From the NCBI RefSeq assembly GCF_000523235.1, contig NZ_CP006850.1:3348001-3412000 (forward strand): DNA of 64,000 nt, read 5' to 3'. This DNA comes from Nocardia nova SH22a. GTDB lineage: Bacteria; Actinomycetota; Actinomycetes; Mycobacteriales; Mycobacteriaceae. Positions 1 through 9,048 of the stretch are shown one piece after another. Position numbers and translations under genes: made by a program. Position 1 is the first letter of the stretch, and each line of letters begins with the position of its first letter. The notes below the pieces were generated by a model. It did no database searches. It worked only from the letters and a program-made list of their open reading frames with translations, and was not told where the DNA came from.

Positions 1-855
1 GGCGATCGGCCTTCCCAGCGCCGAGGGGACCCGGGTGCGGGCGTATGCGGTGAACGCGGTGCGGGCGGCGCGGGCCACGCCCACGTAGAGCGCCGAGTGC
101 CCGAACGAGCCCGGGCCCGCGGTCGCCGCCGGATCGCGGTACACCCCGTCGGTGAGCGGGATCTCGCGGAAACCGGCTGCGGGCACGGCGACCTCGGTGT
201 AGGTCACATCGTGGGTGTTGGAGGCCCGCAACCCGAGGTGGTCCCAGGTGTCGTGCCACGTGATCCCCGGCGTGTCGGCGGCAACGAGGAAATGCCCCAC
301 CCGCTGCGGGGTTTCGTCGGTGACGGCCCACACCACGTGGTAGGCCAGCGCCCGCCCGCCGGTCGCGAAGATCTTGCGTCCGGTGAGTGTCCAGCCCGAT
401 GCGGTGCGCCGCGCGATCGTCGCGGGCAGTCCGCCGCGGGCCGGGGCGCCGAGCTCCGGCTCCGCTCGGACCGCGTTGATCAGCGCCGGGCCGTCGTGGG
501 AGCGCCGCACCAGGTCGGCGTAGACCGTGTCGGGCCAGCCGCCGGTGTCGGCCTGGGTCCGATGAATACCCAGATTGTTCGCCGCGATGAGGGCGACCGA
601 AGGATCGCCCTCGCCGAGCGCCACCAGGATGCGTGCCACCCGGTGGTGATCGAGTTCGGGGCCGCCGTAGCGGGCGGCGACGGTGGCGGTGAGGTATCCG
701 CCGCGATGGGCCGCGAGCAGACCGGCGAGCGGGACCTCGCCGCTGCGGTCGTATTCGGCTGCGGTATCGGCGATTTCGGCCGTCAACGCCGCCAGGGCGG
801 CGGGTGAGGTGTCCGGAACGGTCAGCGCCGGGAAACCGGCCGGTGCGGTGGTCAC
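1..855 (-). CDS. Acyl-CoA dehydrogenase-fold flavin monooxygenase (SfnB/DszC-like), partial
   Basis: The first 285 residues are visible and the 3' end lies outside the window. The order of an alpha-helical N-terminal domain followed by a beta domain (about residues 125-230, including TGRKIFATGG and LGLRASNTHDV) is that of acyl-CoA dehydrogenases, and the sequence resembles the FMNH2-dependent desulfurisation branch (DszC, SfnB) more than true dehydrogenases. The GTG start at 855 overlaps the TGA of the upstream LLM gene as GTGA, so the two are translationally coupled. Such pairs release sulfite from sulfones or sulfonates; this role is inferred from family and partner. The substrate cannot be read from sequence. 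Confidence 0.8.
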   Translation of the reverse strand, partial: MTTAPAGFPALTVPDTSPAALAALTAEIADTAAEYDRSGEVPLAGLLAAHRGGYLTATVAARYGGPELDHHRVARILVALGEGDPSVALIAANNLGIHRTQADTGGWPDTVYADLVRRSHDGPALINAVRAEPELGAPARGGLPATIARRTASGWTLTGRKIFATGGRALAYHVVWAVTDETPQRVGHFLVAADTPGITWHDTWDHLGLRASNTHDVTYTEVAVPAAGFREIPLTDGVYRDPAATAGPGSFGHSALYVGVARAARTAFTAYARTRVPSALGRPIA

Positions 856-2036
856 GGCCGGGCCGCCGCGAGCGCGCCGGGATGTTCCCGCTGCAGCGTG
901 CCGCGCCGACCGGTCGCCTTCCGGTGCGCCAGCTCCTGGCGGACCAGCGGCAGCACGTAACGCCCGTAGTCGATGACATCGTTGAGCGTGTCGTACCCGC
1001 GGATCGACACCAGGCCCGCACCCAGGTCGATGTAGTCCACGATCGCCGCCGCGACGGTCTCCGGGCTGCCGACCAGTGCGGTGGACGCACCGGCGGCGTT
1101 GGTCACCGCGGTGGTGCGCGTCCAGAGCGCGCGATCGTAGATCTCCTGGCGCGCGGCGAATTCCAGGGCCCGTTGCGATCCCACGTTCTGCGGTGCGCCG
1201 GTGAAACGCCGGGGCGGCTGACTGTCGTGCAGATTACGTGCGATTCGCTCGACGTAATCGCGGGCCTTCGCCCAGGCGAGGTCGTCGGTGCGGTCGATGA
1301 TCGGGCGGAAGGTCACCCAGATACGCGGGCGATCGGTGCGCCCGGCCGCCGCGGCGACGGCGTGCACACGCTGGATCTGGGCCTTGACGTCGGCGAGCGG
1401 TTCGCCCCAGAAGGCGAAGATATCGGCCTTCGCCCCGCCGATCGCGAAAGCGGCATCGGACTGCCCGCCGAACGAGATCGGAATCGAGTCGCCGTGGGGC
1501 GGGAATCCGGGGCCGAAATCATCGAAGCGGTAGTGCTCGCCCGCATAGGAGAACGGCTGTTTCTCCGACCACGCGCGGCGCAGCACGTCGATGAATTCGC
1601 CGGTGCGCGCATAACGCTGCTCCTTGGGCAGATAGTCACCCTGGCGCGCCTGTTCGGCGTCGTTGCCGCCGGAGATCAGATGCAGGACCGCCCGGCCCCC
1701 GGTGAGCTGATCGAGGGTGGCCAGCTGCTGGGCGGCGACGGTCGGGAACACCGTGTTCGGGCGTACCGCGACGATCGGCTTCAACGTGTCGCTGAGCTGG
1801 CCGACCGCCGAGGCGAGCACGAACGAATCGGCACTGGACGAACTGTACGGCAGCAGGGTCGCATCGAATCCGGCGTCCTCGAGGGTGCGAACGTAGCGGC
1901 GCACGAACGGCAGGTCGATACCGCGGGTGGGAATCGGCTCGAGTTCGGTCGAGGGATTCGTGTGGGTCAGGCTGATGAATTCCACATTCGGCGCGGCGGT
2001 GGCCGGCACCGGCTCCCCACTGGGATCCACGGTCAT
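852..2036 (-). CDS. LLM-class flavin-dependent monooxygenase, alkanesulfonate/sulfone type
   Basis: A 394-residue luciferase-like TIM-barrel protein. Recognisable segments are FDATLLPYSSSSADSF near the N terminus, AVRPNTVFPTVAAQQLATLD, LHLISGGND and FGGQSDAAFAIGG, as in the SsuD/SfnG/nitrilotriacetate monooxygenase branch that uses FMNH2 from a separate reductase. The start is set at ATG 2036 because GGAAGG lies just upstream; a longer reading (to 2075) has no such site. It is coupled by GTGA to the SfnB-like gene and divergent from a LysR regulator. It probably mobilises sulfur from an organosulfur compound; the substrate is not known. Confidence 0.85.
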   Translation of the reverse strand: MTVDPSGEPVPATAAPNVEFISLTHTNPSTELEPIPTRGIDLPFVRRYVRTLEDAGFDATLLPYSSSSADSFVLASAVGQLSDTLKPIVAVRPNTVFPTVAAQQLATLDQLTGGRAVLHLISGGNDAEQARQGDYLPKEQRYARTGEFIDVLRRAWSEKQPFSYAGEHYRFDDFGPGFPPHGDSIPISFGGQSDAAFAIGGAKADIFAFWGEPLADVKAQIQRVHAVAAAAGRTDRPRIWVTFRPIIDRTDDLAWAKARDYVERIARNLHDSQPPRRFTGAPQNVGSQRALEFAARQEIYDRALWTRTTAVTNAAGASTALVGSPETVAAAIVDYIDLGAGLVSIRGYDTLNDVIDYGRYVLPLVRQELAHRKATGRRGTLQREHPGALAAARP

Positions 2037-2195
2037 GACGGGTCCTTCCCGGAGTGGTCTCGGATGTGCGCGCACCGAAATTCACGGCCGGACACGAAAC
2101 GTCATGCTAATGAGATGCCGTGTGCGGAAACAGGGTTCGAGTCGCTGATTTCGATTCGATTCCCCGATAACTACCGATAGTGTCGGAGGAAATAT

Positions 2196-2208
2196 TCGGA
2201 AATTCCGA
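2196..2208. promoter_or_regulatory. Candidate LysR operator (13-bp palindrome)
   Basis: TCGGAAATTCCGA is a perfect palindrome in the 260-bp divergent region between the LLM gene and the LysR gene, about 90 bp upstream of the regulator start. LysR regulators usually bind such dyads next to their own gene. No binding evidence exists here. Confidence 0.35.
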
Positions 2209-2296
2209 TCCGGCCGATTTCAAAGGTGGGCAAATGGTGATGTCCGGCGTTTACTGAGCGGAAATTACTGTGTCGTTTCGAAGGTGGTTGAATGTT

Positions 2297-3178
2297 ATGG
2301 CGGATCCGCTGGATTTGACGCACCTGCGCACGCTGGTGACCATTGCCGAAACCGGTGGTTTCCGGCGGGCGGCGGACGCCCTGCATCTCAGTCAGCCCAC
2401 GGTCAGTCAGCACATCCGGATGCTGGAACGGCGCCTCAAGCTGTCGCTGGTCGAAAGACGTGGCCGTGCGTCATATTTCACGCCGGACGGCGAGCGCCTG
2501 GTGATCGAGGCGCGCAAACTGCTCGACGCGCAAGACCAAGTGCTCGCCCGATTCGCCGGATCGGCCCCGGTGCAGATCACCATCGGATCGACCGAGCACG
2601 CGGGCGACGGGCTGCTGACCGAACTGCTCGCGGTCCTGCGCGCCGCCTATCCGGACGCCTATCTGCAATTCCGGATCGATCGTTCCACCGCGCTCACCGA
2701 ATCGGTGGGCAAGGGGGCGGTGGATCTCGCCGTGGTGCTGGGCGGCAATACCGCCGAGCCGGTCGGCACCGAGGTCGGCCTGCTCGATCTGCGCTGGGTC
2801 GCGGAAACCGGATGGCAGTTGCCGCCCGCGCCGGGCCCGATCTCACTGGTGGCGTTCGAGGAGCCCTGCGGCTTGCGGCGCCGGGCCGTGCACAGGCTCG
2901 GCGAACTGGGCTATCAGGTCGACGTGACCGCGGAGTCCGGCAATCTGGACGGTGTGCTGGCGGCCGCGAAGGCGGGTCTCGGCATCGCGCTGCTGCCGTT
3001 TCTCACGGTCCCGCCCGGCGGGCTCGCCGAGATCCGTGAGCTGCCCGCCATGGGATCGATCGACGTGCGGTTGGTGGCCCGGCGCGGACTCGGCCACGAC
3101 ATCGAGAGCACCGCGGTCGACGCGATCACCGCGCACTATCGATCGATCACCGGCCGCCGCCTCCGCGGAGTCGCGTGA
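2297..3178 (+). CDS. LysR-family transcriptional regulator
   Basis: A 293-residue LTTR. The winged helix-turn-helix is at residues 6-65 (LRTLVTIAETGGFRRAADAL, then SQPTVSQHIRMLE), followed by the periplasmic-binding-like effector domain (TIGSTEHAGDGLL onward). ATG 2297 is chosen because AAGGTGG lies about 10 bases upstream; an earlier in-frame start at 2270 adds nine residues without a better site. It is divergent from the LLM/SfnB-like pair and its stop overlaps the sulfurtransferase start. It therefore probably controls this organosulfur locus in response to sulfur status, as Cys/Cbl/Ssu-type LysR proteins do. Confidence 0.9.
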   Translation: MADPLDLTHLRTLVTIAETGGFRRAADALHLSQPTVSQHIRMLERRLKLSLVERRGRASYFTPDGERLVIEARKLLDAQDQVLARFAGSAPVQITIGSTEHAGDGLLTELLAVLRAAYPDAYLQFRIDRSTALTESVGKGAVDLAVVLGGNTAEPVGTEVGLLDLRWVAETGWQLPPAPGPISLVAFEEPCGLRRRAVHRLGELGYQVDVTAESGNLDGVLAAAKAGLGIALLPFLTVPPGGLAEIRELPAMGSIDVRLVARRGLGHDIESTAVDAITAHYRSITGRRLRGVA

Positions 3179-4068
3179 TGAGCGCACGAAGCGACGTTCT
3201 GATCACCGCCGCGGACCTGGCCGAGCGGCTCGATTCCGGTGCGCCGGTGACGGTTCTCGATATTCGCTGGCAACTGGATCAGCCCGACGGCCGGGAAGCC
3301 TATCGCGCCGGTCATATTCCCGGCGCCGTCCATGTGGACCTGGAATCGGAGCTGTCCGATCACGCGATCGCCGGGCGTGGGCGTCATCCGCTGCCGTCCG
3401 GCGCCGGGCTGCAGGCCGCCGCGCGCCGCTGGGGCGTGCGCGCCGGTGTCCCGATCGTGGTGTACGACAACTGGAATCGCGCGGGCTCGGCGCGCGCGTG
3501 GTGGGTGCTGCGCGCGGCCGGCGTCACCGATGTGCGCATCCTCGACGGCGGGCTGGCGGCCTGGACCGGAATCGGCCGCGACCTCGCCCAGGGAAACGAA
3601 CTACGGGCGGTCGGCGATCTCACGGTGGCAAGCGATGACCTGTACACCGGCGCGGCGGCGACGGTGACCGCGGATCAGGCCGCACGCCTGCCCGCCGAGG
3701 GGATTCTGATCGACGCCCGGGCCCCGGAGCGGTTCCAGGGACACAGTGAGCCGATCGATCCGGTGGCCGGGCATATTCCCGGGGCCGTCAACATCCCCTC
3801 CGGAAGGCTCCTGGACGAGCGCGGATTCTTCCGTCCCGCAACAGAACTCGACGCGATATTCGACGCCGCGGGAGTACGTGACGCGGGCGGCGTGGGCGCC
3901 TACTGCGGTTCCGGCGTGACCGCGGCGGTGGTCGTGGCGGCCCTGCGGATCGTCGGCGTCGACGCGGCGTTGTTTCCGGGCTCGTGGTCGCAGTGGAGCT
4001 CGGAACCCGGCCGTCCGGTCGCCGCCGCGGGTCCGGCTGACCCGATCAGAACATCTTTCCCGGATTGA
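3178..4068 (+). CDS. sseA: Two-domain sulfurtransferase (3-mercaptopyruvate/thiosulfate type)
   Basis: A 296-residue tandem rhodanese. The first domain (about 1-135) is inactive, with VVYDNWN in place of a catalytic Cys loop. The second (about 165-290) carries the active loop CGSGVTA with Cys243. A CGSG(V/T)(T/S)A loop is typical of 3-mercaptopyruvate sulfurtransferases; thiosulfate rhodaneses usually have CRxGVTA. ATG 3178 shares its A with the LysR stop (TGATG); a GTG at 3175 is one codon earlier. The last 23 bases overlap the convergent FAD oxidase gene. It would move sulfane sulfur from organosulfur catabolism into thiol pools or detoxify cyanide. Confidence 0.85.
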   Translation: MSARSDVLITAADLAERLDSGAPVTVLDIRWQLDQPDGREAYRAGHIPGAVHVDLESELSDHAIAGRGRHPLPSGAGLQAAARRWGVRAGVPIVVYDNWNRAGSARAWWVLRAAGVTDVRILDGGLAAWTGIGRDLAQGNELRAVGDLTVASDDLYTGAAATVTADQAARLPAEGILIDARAPERFQGHSEPIDPVAGHIPGAVNIPSGRLLDERGFFRPATELDAIFDAAGVRDAGGVGAYCGSGVTAAVVVAALRIVGVDAALFPGSWSQWSSEPGRPVAAAGPADPIRTSFPD

Positions 4069-5398
4069 ACAACCCGTCCGGGTCGAGTGCGCGCCGGACC
4101 GCGCGTTGCACGCGCAGGCCGTCGGGGCCGAGTTCGCGCTCGAGCCAGCGCCGCTTGAGCACGCCCACACCGTGCTCACCGGTGATGGTGCCGCCCAGAT
4201 GCAGTGCGGTAGCGAATATCTCGTCGGCCGCGGCCTCGGCGCGTCCGAGTGCGGCGGGGTCGTGCTCGGGAACGACGATGATGGGATGCAGGTTTCCGTC
4301 GCCCGCGTGCCCGAAGGTGCAGATCCGGCTGTCGTGGCCGGTGGCGATCTCGGTGATCCGGCGCACCGCCTCGGCGATGCGTGATCGTGGCACCGCGATG
4401 TCCTCGATGAGCACCCGCCCGTGCCGCTCGAGTGCGGGGAGGGCTGCGCGGCGGATCGCGAGCAACTCGTTCGCGGCGGCGGGATCCGTGCCGACCCGCA
4501 CGCGGGAAGTGAAGCGGGCGAATGTCGATTCGACGATCTCGGCCTCCGCGTCCGCACCGAATCCGTCGGTCTGCGCGACGACGAACGCACCCGCCGAGTC
4601 CCCGCCCGCCCCCGCCAGATCCTGCGCCTCGCGCAAGGAGGCCGCATCCAGCAATTCCAGCATCGCGGGCCGCACCCGCGCGGCGAGTACGGCCGCGGTG
4701 GCCGTGGCCGCCTGCTCCACCTCATCGAAATAGGCGGCGATCGTCACGGTGCGCACCGGAATCGGCTGCAACCGCACGGTCGCCGACACGATGACGCCCA
4801 GGGTGCCCTCCGAACCGGTGAACAGACTCGTCAGATCCAGTCCCGCAACACCTTTCGCGGTGCGCCGCCCGGTGTGGACCAACCTGCCGTCGGCCAGCAC
4901 CACGCTGAGCCCGAGGACCGAATCACCGGTCACCCCGTACTTCACGCATCGCAGGCCACCGGCGTTGGTGGCGATATTGCCCCCGATCGTCGAGATCGCC
5001 ACACTGGCCGGATCCGGTGCGTAACGCAGCCCTGCACGAGCGGCGGCCGCGTCGAGCGCAGCGCCACTGACACCGGCTTCGACCACCGCGAACTCATCGG
5101 CCTCGGCGATCCGCAGAATTCGATCGAGCCCGCTGACATCGAGGATCAGCGAACCCGCACCCGCGCTCGCACCGCCCGCCAGTCCGGTACCGGCCCCGCG
5201 CACGACCACCGACAGCCCGGCCGTCGTCGCGAACTCCACTGCCCTTCGCACATCGTCGACGGTCGCGGCACGCACCAGCACCTCGGGCTGCCCGGCGGCG
5301 CGATGGCCCGATCGATCCGATTTCGCGTGTTCCGGGATCGCGGAGCCGGTGAGTACCGTTCCCGCGATCGACGTCGGCCGGGCGGCGGGGATGGTCAT
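4046..5398 (-). CDS. FAD-linked 2-hydroxyacid oxidase/dehydrogenase (GlcD/DLD-like)
   Basis: A 450-residue protein of the vanillyl-alcohol-oxidase/PCMH superfamily. The FAD-binding domain spans about residues 35-210 (VVRGAGTGLAGGA, then TIGGNIATNAGG and GSEGTLGVI), followed by the FAD-oxidase C domain ending GTITGEHGVGVLKRRWL and NPGKMF. This is the GlcD / D-lactate dehydrogenase layout, so a D-2-hydroxyacid is the likely substrate. GAGGAG precedes the ATG. It follows the LLM gene at 5544 on the same strand after 145 bp and converges on the sulfurtransferase. Confidence 0.88.
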   Translation of the reverse strand: MTIPAARPTSIAGTVLTGSAIPEHAKSDRSGHRAAGQPEVLVRAATVDDVRRAVEFATTAGLSVVVRGAGTGLAGGASAGAGSLILDVSGLDRILRIAEADEFAVVEAGVSGAALDAAAARAGLRYAPDPASVAISTIGGNIATNAGGLRCVKYGVTGDSVLGLSVVLADGRLVHTGRRTAKGVAGLDLTSLFTGSEGTLGVIVSATVRLQPIPVRTVTIAAYFDEVEQAATATAAVLAARVRPAMLELLDAASLREAQDLAGAGGDSAGAFVVAQTDGFGADAEAEIVESTFARFTSRVRVGTDPAAANELLAIRRAALPALERHGRVLIEDIAVPRSRIAEAVRRITEIATGHDSRICTFGHAGDGNLHPIIVVPEHDPAALGRAEAAADEIFATALHLGGTITGEHGVGVLKRRWLERELGPDGLRVQRAVRRALDPDGLFNPGKMF

Positions 5399-5543
5399 CG
5401 GTGCACTCCTCGGGTTCGCGTGCGCGACCGGTGTGACACCGGGGCGCCCGATTCATCCTCGCCGACCATCGGAGCGCCGGGTAGTGCGCAACGATCGCGA
5501 TACCCGATCAGTGCCTATTACGGCGGCGCTCTACCGTGCTCTC

Positions 5544-6602
5544 TCAGCGCAGCAGCGGGAGCAGGTGCTCGCCCTGGCGGTGGATCTCGCGCAGATACGG
5601 GGTGTCGGACAGCACGAAGTGGGTGATGCCGAGGTCCTGGTATTTACGCAGCGACTTGGCCACCTCCTGTGCCGAGCCGACCAGCCAGGTGCTGCCCGCA
5701 CCGCCGCCGCCGACCCGGCCGGGCGCGGTGTAGAGGTTGTCGTCGAGCACATCGCCGCGGGCCGCGAGATCGTAGAGCCGCTGCTGCCCGACCGCGGCCT
5801 TGCGCTGCGGTTCCGGCCCTGCCGCATGGCTTTTCGCCATCTCGGCGACCCGCGCCTCGGCATCGGCCCACGCCTGTTCGCTGGTGTCGCGCACCACGGT
5901 GGTGACCCGCAGGCCGAATTCCAGCGGCGGAAGTTCGCGTCCCACGGTCGAGGTGAGGGCCCGCAGCCGGTCGATGCGTTCGGCGACGTCGGCCAGCGGT
6001 TCACCCCAGAACAACTGCACATCCGCCACGGCCGCCGACACCCGCTCCGCCGCCGCCGACGCTCCGCCGAAATAGAACCGGGGATGCGGGCGACCCTCGC
6101 GGGCGGCGATACGCGGCAGCACCGTCGAATCATCGACCCGGTAATGGGTGCCGTGATGGGTCACGTTCTCCTCGGTCCACAATCGCCGCACCAGCCGGAT
6201 GAATTCCTCGGTGCGGCCGTACCGGGCCGCCTGCTCCTCTTCGACCTCGCCATAGGCCGCGAGATTGTCCTTCCCCGACACGATATTGATCCGGACCCGC
6301 CCACCCGACAAATGGTCCAGTGTCGCGACCGCGGAGGCGAAATGCGCGGGCCGCCAATAACCCGGCCGGATCGCGATGAGCGGTTCGAACGTCTCGGTCC
6401 GCGCGGCCAGCGCCGTCGCCACCGTGACGGTATCCGGCCGTCCCCACCCGGTGCCGATCAACGCCCCTTTCCACCCGTGCTCCTCGAGCGCCGCGGCCTG
6501 CCCCGCGAGGGTGTCGAGACTGTTGTGATCGGCGACCACGGTATCGCCCCGGTGACCCGGTGTGACTTGATTGGGGATGTACCAGAGAAATTCGGCGCTC
6601 AT
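5544..6602 (-). CDS. LLM-class FMNH2-dependent alkanesulfonate monooxygenase (SsuD-like)
   Basis: A 352-residue luciferase-like monooxygenase. The N terminus MSAEFLWYIPNQVTPGHRGD, the stretch IAIRPGYWRPAHFASAVATLD and FYFGGASAAAERVSA follow the SsuD pattern. ATG 6602 is chosen because family proteins begin near this motif; a GTG at 6632 would add ten non-conserved residues. No strong ribosome-binding site is seen for either. It probably cleaves an alkanesulfonate to aldehyde and sulfite with FMNH2. No ssuE reductase or ssuABC transporter is visible nearby. Confidence 0.85.
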   Translation of the reverse strand: MSAEFLWYIPNQVTPGHRGDTVVADHNSLDTLAGQAAALEEHGWKGALIGTGWGRPDTVTVATALAARTETFEPLIAIRPGYWRPAHFASAVATLDHLSGGRVRINIVSGKDNLAAYGEVEEEQAARYGRTEEFIRLVRRLWTEENVTHHGTHYRVDDSTVLPRIAAREGRPHPRFYFGGASAAAERVSAAVADVQLFWGEPLADVAERIDRLRALTSTVGRELPPLEFGLRVTTVVRDTSEQAWADAEARVAEMAKSHAAGPEPQRKAAVGQQRLYDLAARGDVLDDNLYTAPGRVGGGGAGSTWLVGSAQEVAKSLRKYQDLGITHFVLSDTPYLREIHRQGEHLLPLLR

Positions 6603-6917
6603 CGACGAAGTATCGCCCCGCGACGAAGACACAATGGTTGCCGCGCAATTTATTCGGGGATTGAAAAAACTTGTGTACTGGGGATTTTCGACCCTCGAAG
6701 CAATAGATTCCCGGCGATTCTGTTATCCCGCAGAATGCGGTTCCGGTGACCGTTCGCGGGCATACCGTCCATCTCATCGACCCGGTCCACGTTGGTACCG
6801 CCGCCGCGATACCCGCGGTGCCGGCCGAGATCGGTGATCTGGTCGGACGGGATTCGCTGCTGATCAACGCCGGCGTCCATCTGCCGGCATTCGGAACCAG
6901 GTGAACGCCGCGCCGCG
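6603..6917. other. AT-richer intergenic stretch with a possible methyltransferase scrap
   Basis: This 315-bp gap contains no convincing gene. A plus-strand frame open from 6707 to the stop at 6904 reads, from GTG 6746, VTVRGHTVHLIDPVHVG and ends LPAFGTR. It resembles motif I/II of class I SAM-dependent methyltransferases (GHxVHLxDPVPxHV) with the rest missing, so it may be a decayed remnant. The 6630-6720 part is distinctly lower in GC than its surroundings. Confidence 0.3.
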
Positions 6918-8123
6918 TCAGAAGTAGGTGCCGGAGAACGGCGCCGAGGTGGTGGCGAACAATGCGTCCGCGTCTTCGATTGCGCCACCGTGGTTTTCGC
7001 GCACCCGCCCGGCCAGGGCGAGGTGCCGCCAGGTCGAACCGCCCAGATACACCGCGGCCAGCGCGGAGACGTCGGTGGTGAGGTCGGCGGGTGCGTCGAC
7101 GCGAGTGACGGCGTCGGGCTCGATGCGATAGGAACCCGTGTTGGCGGGTAGTACATCGTCGGTCACCGCGATCACCACCGGCGATTCGTCGCGGTAGGCC
7201 CGCCTGTCCAAGGCTCCGTGCACATCGACCAATCGCAGCCACGTCTCGTCGTGCACACCGGCAACGGTGACCACCCGCTCGTCGGTGAACAGGTGCCGTA
7301 GCGGACTGTCCACCGGTGCGAAGGTGAACACGATCCGGTCGACGATGTCGTGGGTGAGCAGATGCCGCAGCAGTCCGCTGTAGGCGGCGGGGGTGGTGGC
7401 CACCCAGTCGTCGATGACGACTGTGCGCTGCGGGTTGCGCGGCCAGCTCGTGCCGTCGGCGGGGCGGTAGCGCAGGAATCCGTCCTCGGCGCCGGGCTCA
7501 CCGTGCACCACGGTCCAGCCGCTGTCACCGGCGACCAATTCCTGGAACCGCCACCAGTACGGCCCCCGGTCGATCGCTCCGGTCCACGAAATATCAGCGG
7601 CCGCATAGATTTTCGCCAAGGTCTCCCAGCGGTCTCCGGGAAGGAGATACCGCACCGGGCCGCCCGGGATCACGGTGTCGCGCAGCCGGGCTCGACGCAG
7701 ATCCAGCTCGAGCGTGGTATACGAACTCGCGACGCCGTAGCCGAACCGTTCGTATATTCCGCCCTGGGTGGCGCGCAGACTCGCGACCAGTTCACCACGC
7801 TCGGCGATGTCGGCGAGCTGGCGCCGCAACAGTGCACTCACCACCCCACGCCGGGTGTGCGTCGGCAGCACTCCCACATGGGTGATCGCCGCGTGCGGCA
7901 CGCGCTGTCCGCCCGGAACGACGAGCCAGCTGGTGTAGGAGTCGGCGGCACCGACCAGCCCGCCGTCGAGCCGCGCCCCGAGCGTCCGTCCGGGCTCGAC
8001 CAGTCCGTCGGCGCCCTGCGGCAGCGGTGGCAGCCCGACCATCGCGGTCCGGAAGATGTCACCGGCGGCGCGCACCTCGTCGGCGTCGGTCAGCGTATCG
8101 AGTGCGATGGGCTGTCCGGTCAT
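6918..8123 (-). CDS. eis: Eis-type GNAT N-acetyltransferase
   Basis: A 401-residue protein of the enhanced-intracellular-survival family, the same length as the mycobacterial enzyme (about 402-408). The first GNAT domain has the acetyl-CoA loop VGVLPTHTRRGVVSALL (residues 83-99). Tyr124 in GGIYERFGYG corresponds to the general acid of Eis, and the chain ends in Phe401, whose free carboxylate acts as catalytic base in characterised Eis. A GNAT-like middle region and an SCP2-like C-terminal domain follow. GGAGGTGACGC precedes ATG 8123. Known Eis enzymes acetylate several amines of aminoglycosides and protein lysines; a resistance phenotype here is inference. Confidence 0.88.
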   Translation of the reverse strand: MTGQPIALDTLTDADEVRAAGDIFRTAMVGLPPLPQGADGLVEPGRTLGARLDGGLVGAADSYTSWLVVPGGQRVPHAAITHVGVLPTHTRRGVVSALLRRQLADIAERGELVASLRATQGGIYERFGYGVASSYTTLELDLRRARLRDTVIPGGPVRYLLPGDRWETLAKIYAAADISWTGAIDRGPYWWRFQELVAGDSGWTVVHGEPGAEDGFLRYRPADGTSWPRNPQRTVVIDDWVATTPAAYSGLLRHLLTHDIVDRIVFTFAPVDSPLRHLFTDERVVTVAGVHDETWLRLVDVHGALDRRAYRDESPVVIAVTDDVLPANTGSYRIEPDAVTRVDAPADLTTDVSALAAVYLGGSTWRHLALAGRVRENHGGAIEDADALFATTSAPFSGTYF

Positions 8124-8226
8124 GCGTCACCTCCGAGGTTCACGAACGAATATTCGAGGACTACGTGCGTTCCGGGACCACGGTAGCGGGGGAGCCGCGC
8201 GGCGACGGTGCATGGTGGCCGAAGAT

Positions 8227-9048
8227 TCACAGCTGCTCGGCGATGAAGTCCACCACGGCCCGGTAGACCTGATCGCGGTCGATCTCGTTGAGAATGTTGT
8301 GCCGGTCCTCGGCGAAGATCGCCGCGCGCGCGTCGGGCAACCGTGCCACCGCGCTGTGCACCCCGGCGACCGGGGCCATATCGTCCTCGGCGCCGTGCAC
8401 GAACAGCACGGGCAGGGTGAGCTTGTCCAGCACCGCCGGAATGCGGGCGGCCACCGCGCCGAGCGCACCGAGGGTTTCCGGCCGCAGCCCGCCCTGCCAG
8501 GTGAGCGGATCCTCGCGAATCCGCTGGGCGAATGCGGTGTCGCGGGTCATCTCGCCCGGATCGCGCCGCAGCTCCCACGGATCCACCCCCTCGGACAGCA
8601 CCCGTGCCACCCAGCTCTCGCCCCCGGCCGCCAGCGACGAGCCCGCGAGGACGAGAGCCGTTGCGGGAACGCCGCGTTCGGCGATCAGCAGCGCCGAGAT
8701 CAGCGCGCCCAGGGAATGGCCGCCGAGGATCAACGGAACATCCGGATGCGCCGCGCGCACCAGGCCGGTCAGCGTCTCGGCATCGTCGGCCAGGGTGTCC
8801 ACCGACGAGATCAGCACCCGTTCGCCGTCGCTGCGGCCGTGCCCGGCATGGTCACCCGCCCACACCGCGATCCCGGCGGCGTTGAGGGCCGCGGCGAACG
8901 GGTGATAGCTGCCGATGTGTTCACCGAGGCCGTGGAAGAAGATCAGCACCGCCCGCGGCCGGGGCGGGACCCAGTGACCGTAGTGGATGGTTCCCGTGGC
9001 ACCGTGAAATTCTGCCGTGACGAAATCTGCCGCATCGGAGTCAGTCAC
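8227..9048 (-). CDS. Alpha/beta hydrolase, monoacylglycerol lipase-like
   Basis: A 273-residue alpha/beta hydrolase with the oxyanion HG motif (FFHGLGEHIGSY, residues 37-48), nucleophile Ser112 in GGHSLGA, a probable acid in the LFVHGAEDDMAP strand and a catalytic His in DRHNILNEID near the end. The FFHGLGEHxxxY and GHGxSxG pattern is that of monoglyceride lipases/lysophospholipases (Hydrolase_4). GTG 9048 lies inside the metY 3' end (8-bp overlap) with AAGAGGG upstream, so it is coupled to metY. The link between methionine synthesis and lipid hydrolysis is probably positional only. Confidence 0.85.
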   Translation of the reverse strand: MTDSDAADFVTAEFHGATGTIHYGHWVPPRPRAVLIFFHGLGEHIGSYHPFAAALNAAGIAVWAGDHAGHGRSDGERVLISSVDTLADDAETLTGLVRAAHPDVPLILGGHSLGALISALLIAERGVPATALVLAGSSLAAGGESWVARVLSEGVDPWELRRDPGEMTRDTAFAQRIREDPLTWQGGLRPETLGALGAVAARIPAVLDKLTLPVLFVHGAEDDMAPVAGVHSAVARLPDARAAIFAEDRHNILNEIDRDQVYRAVVDFIAEQL

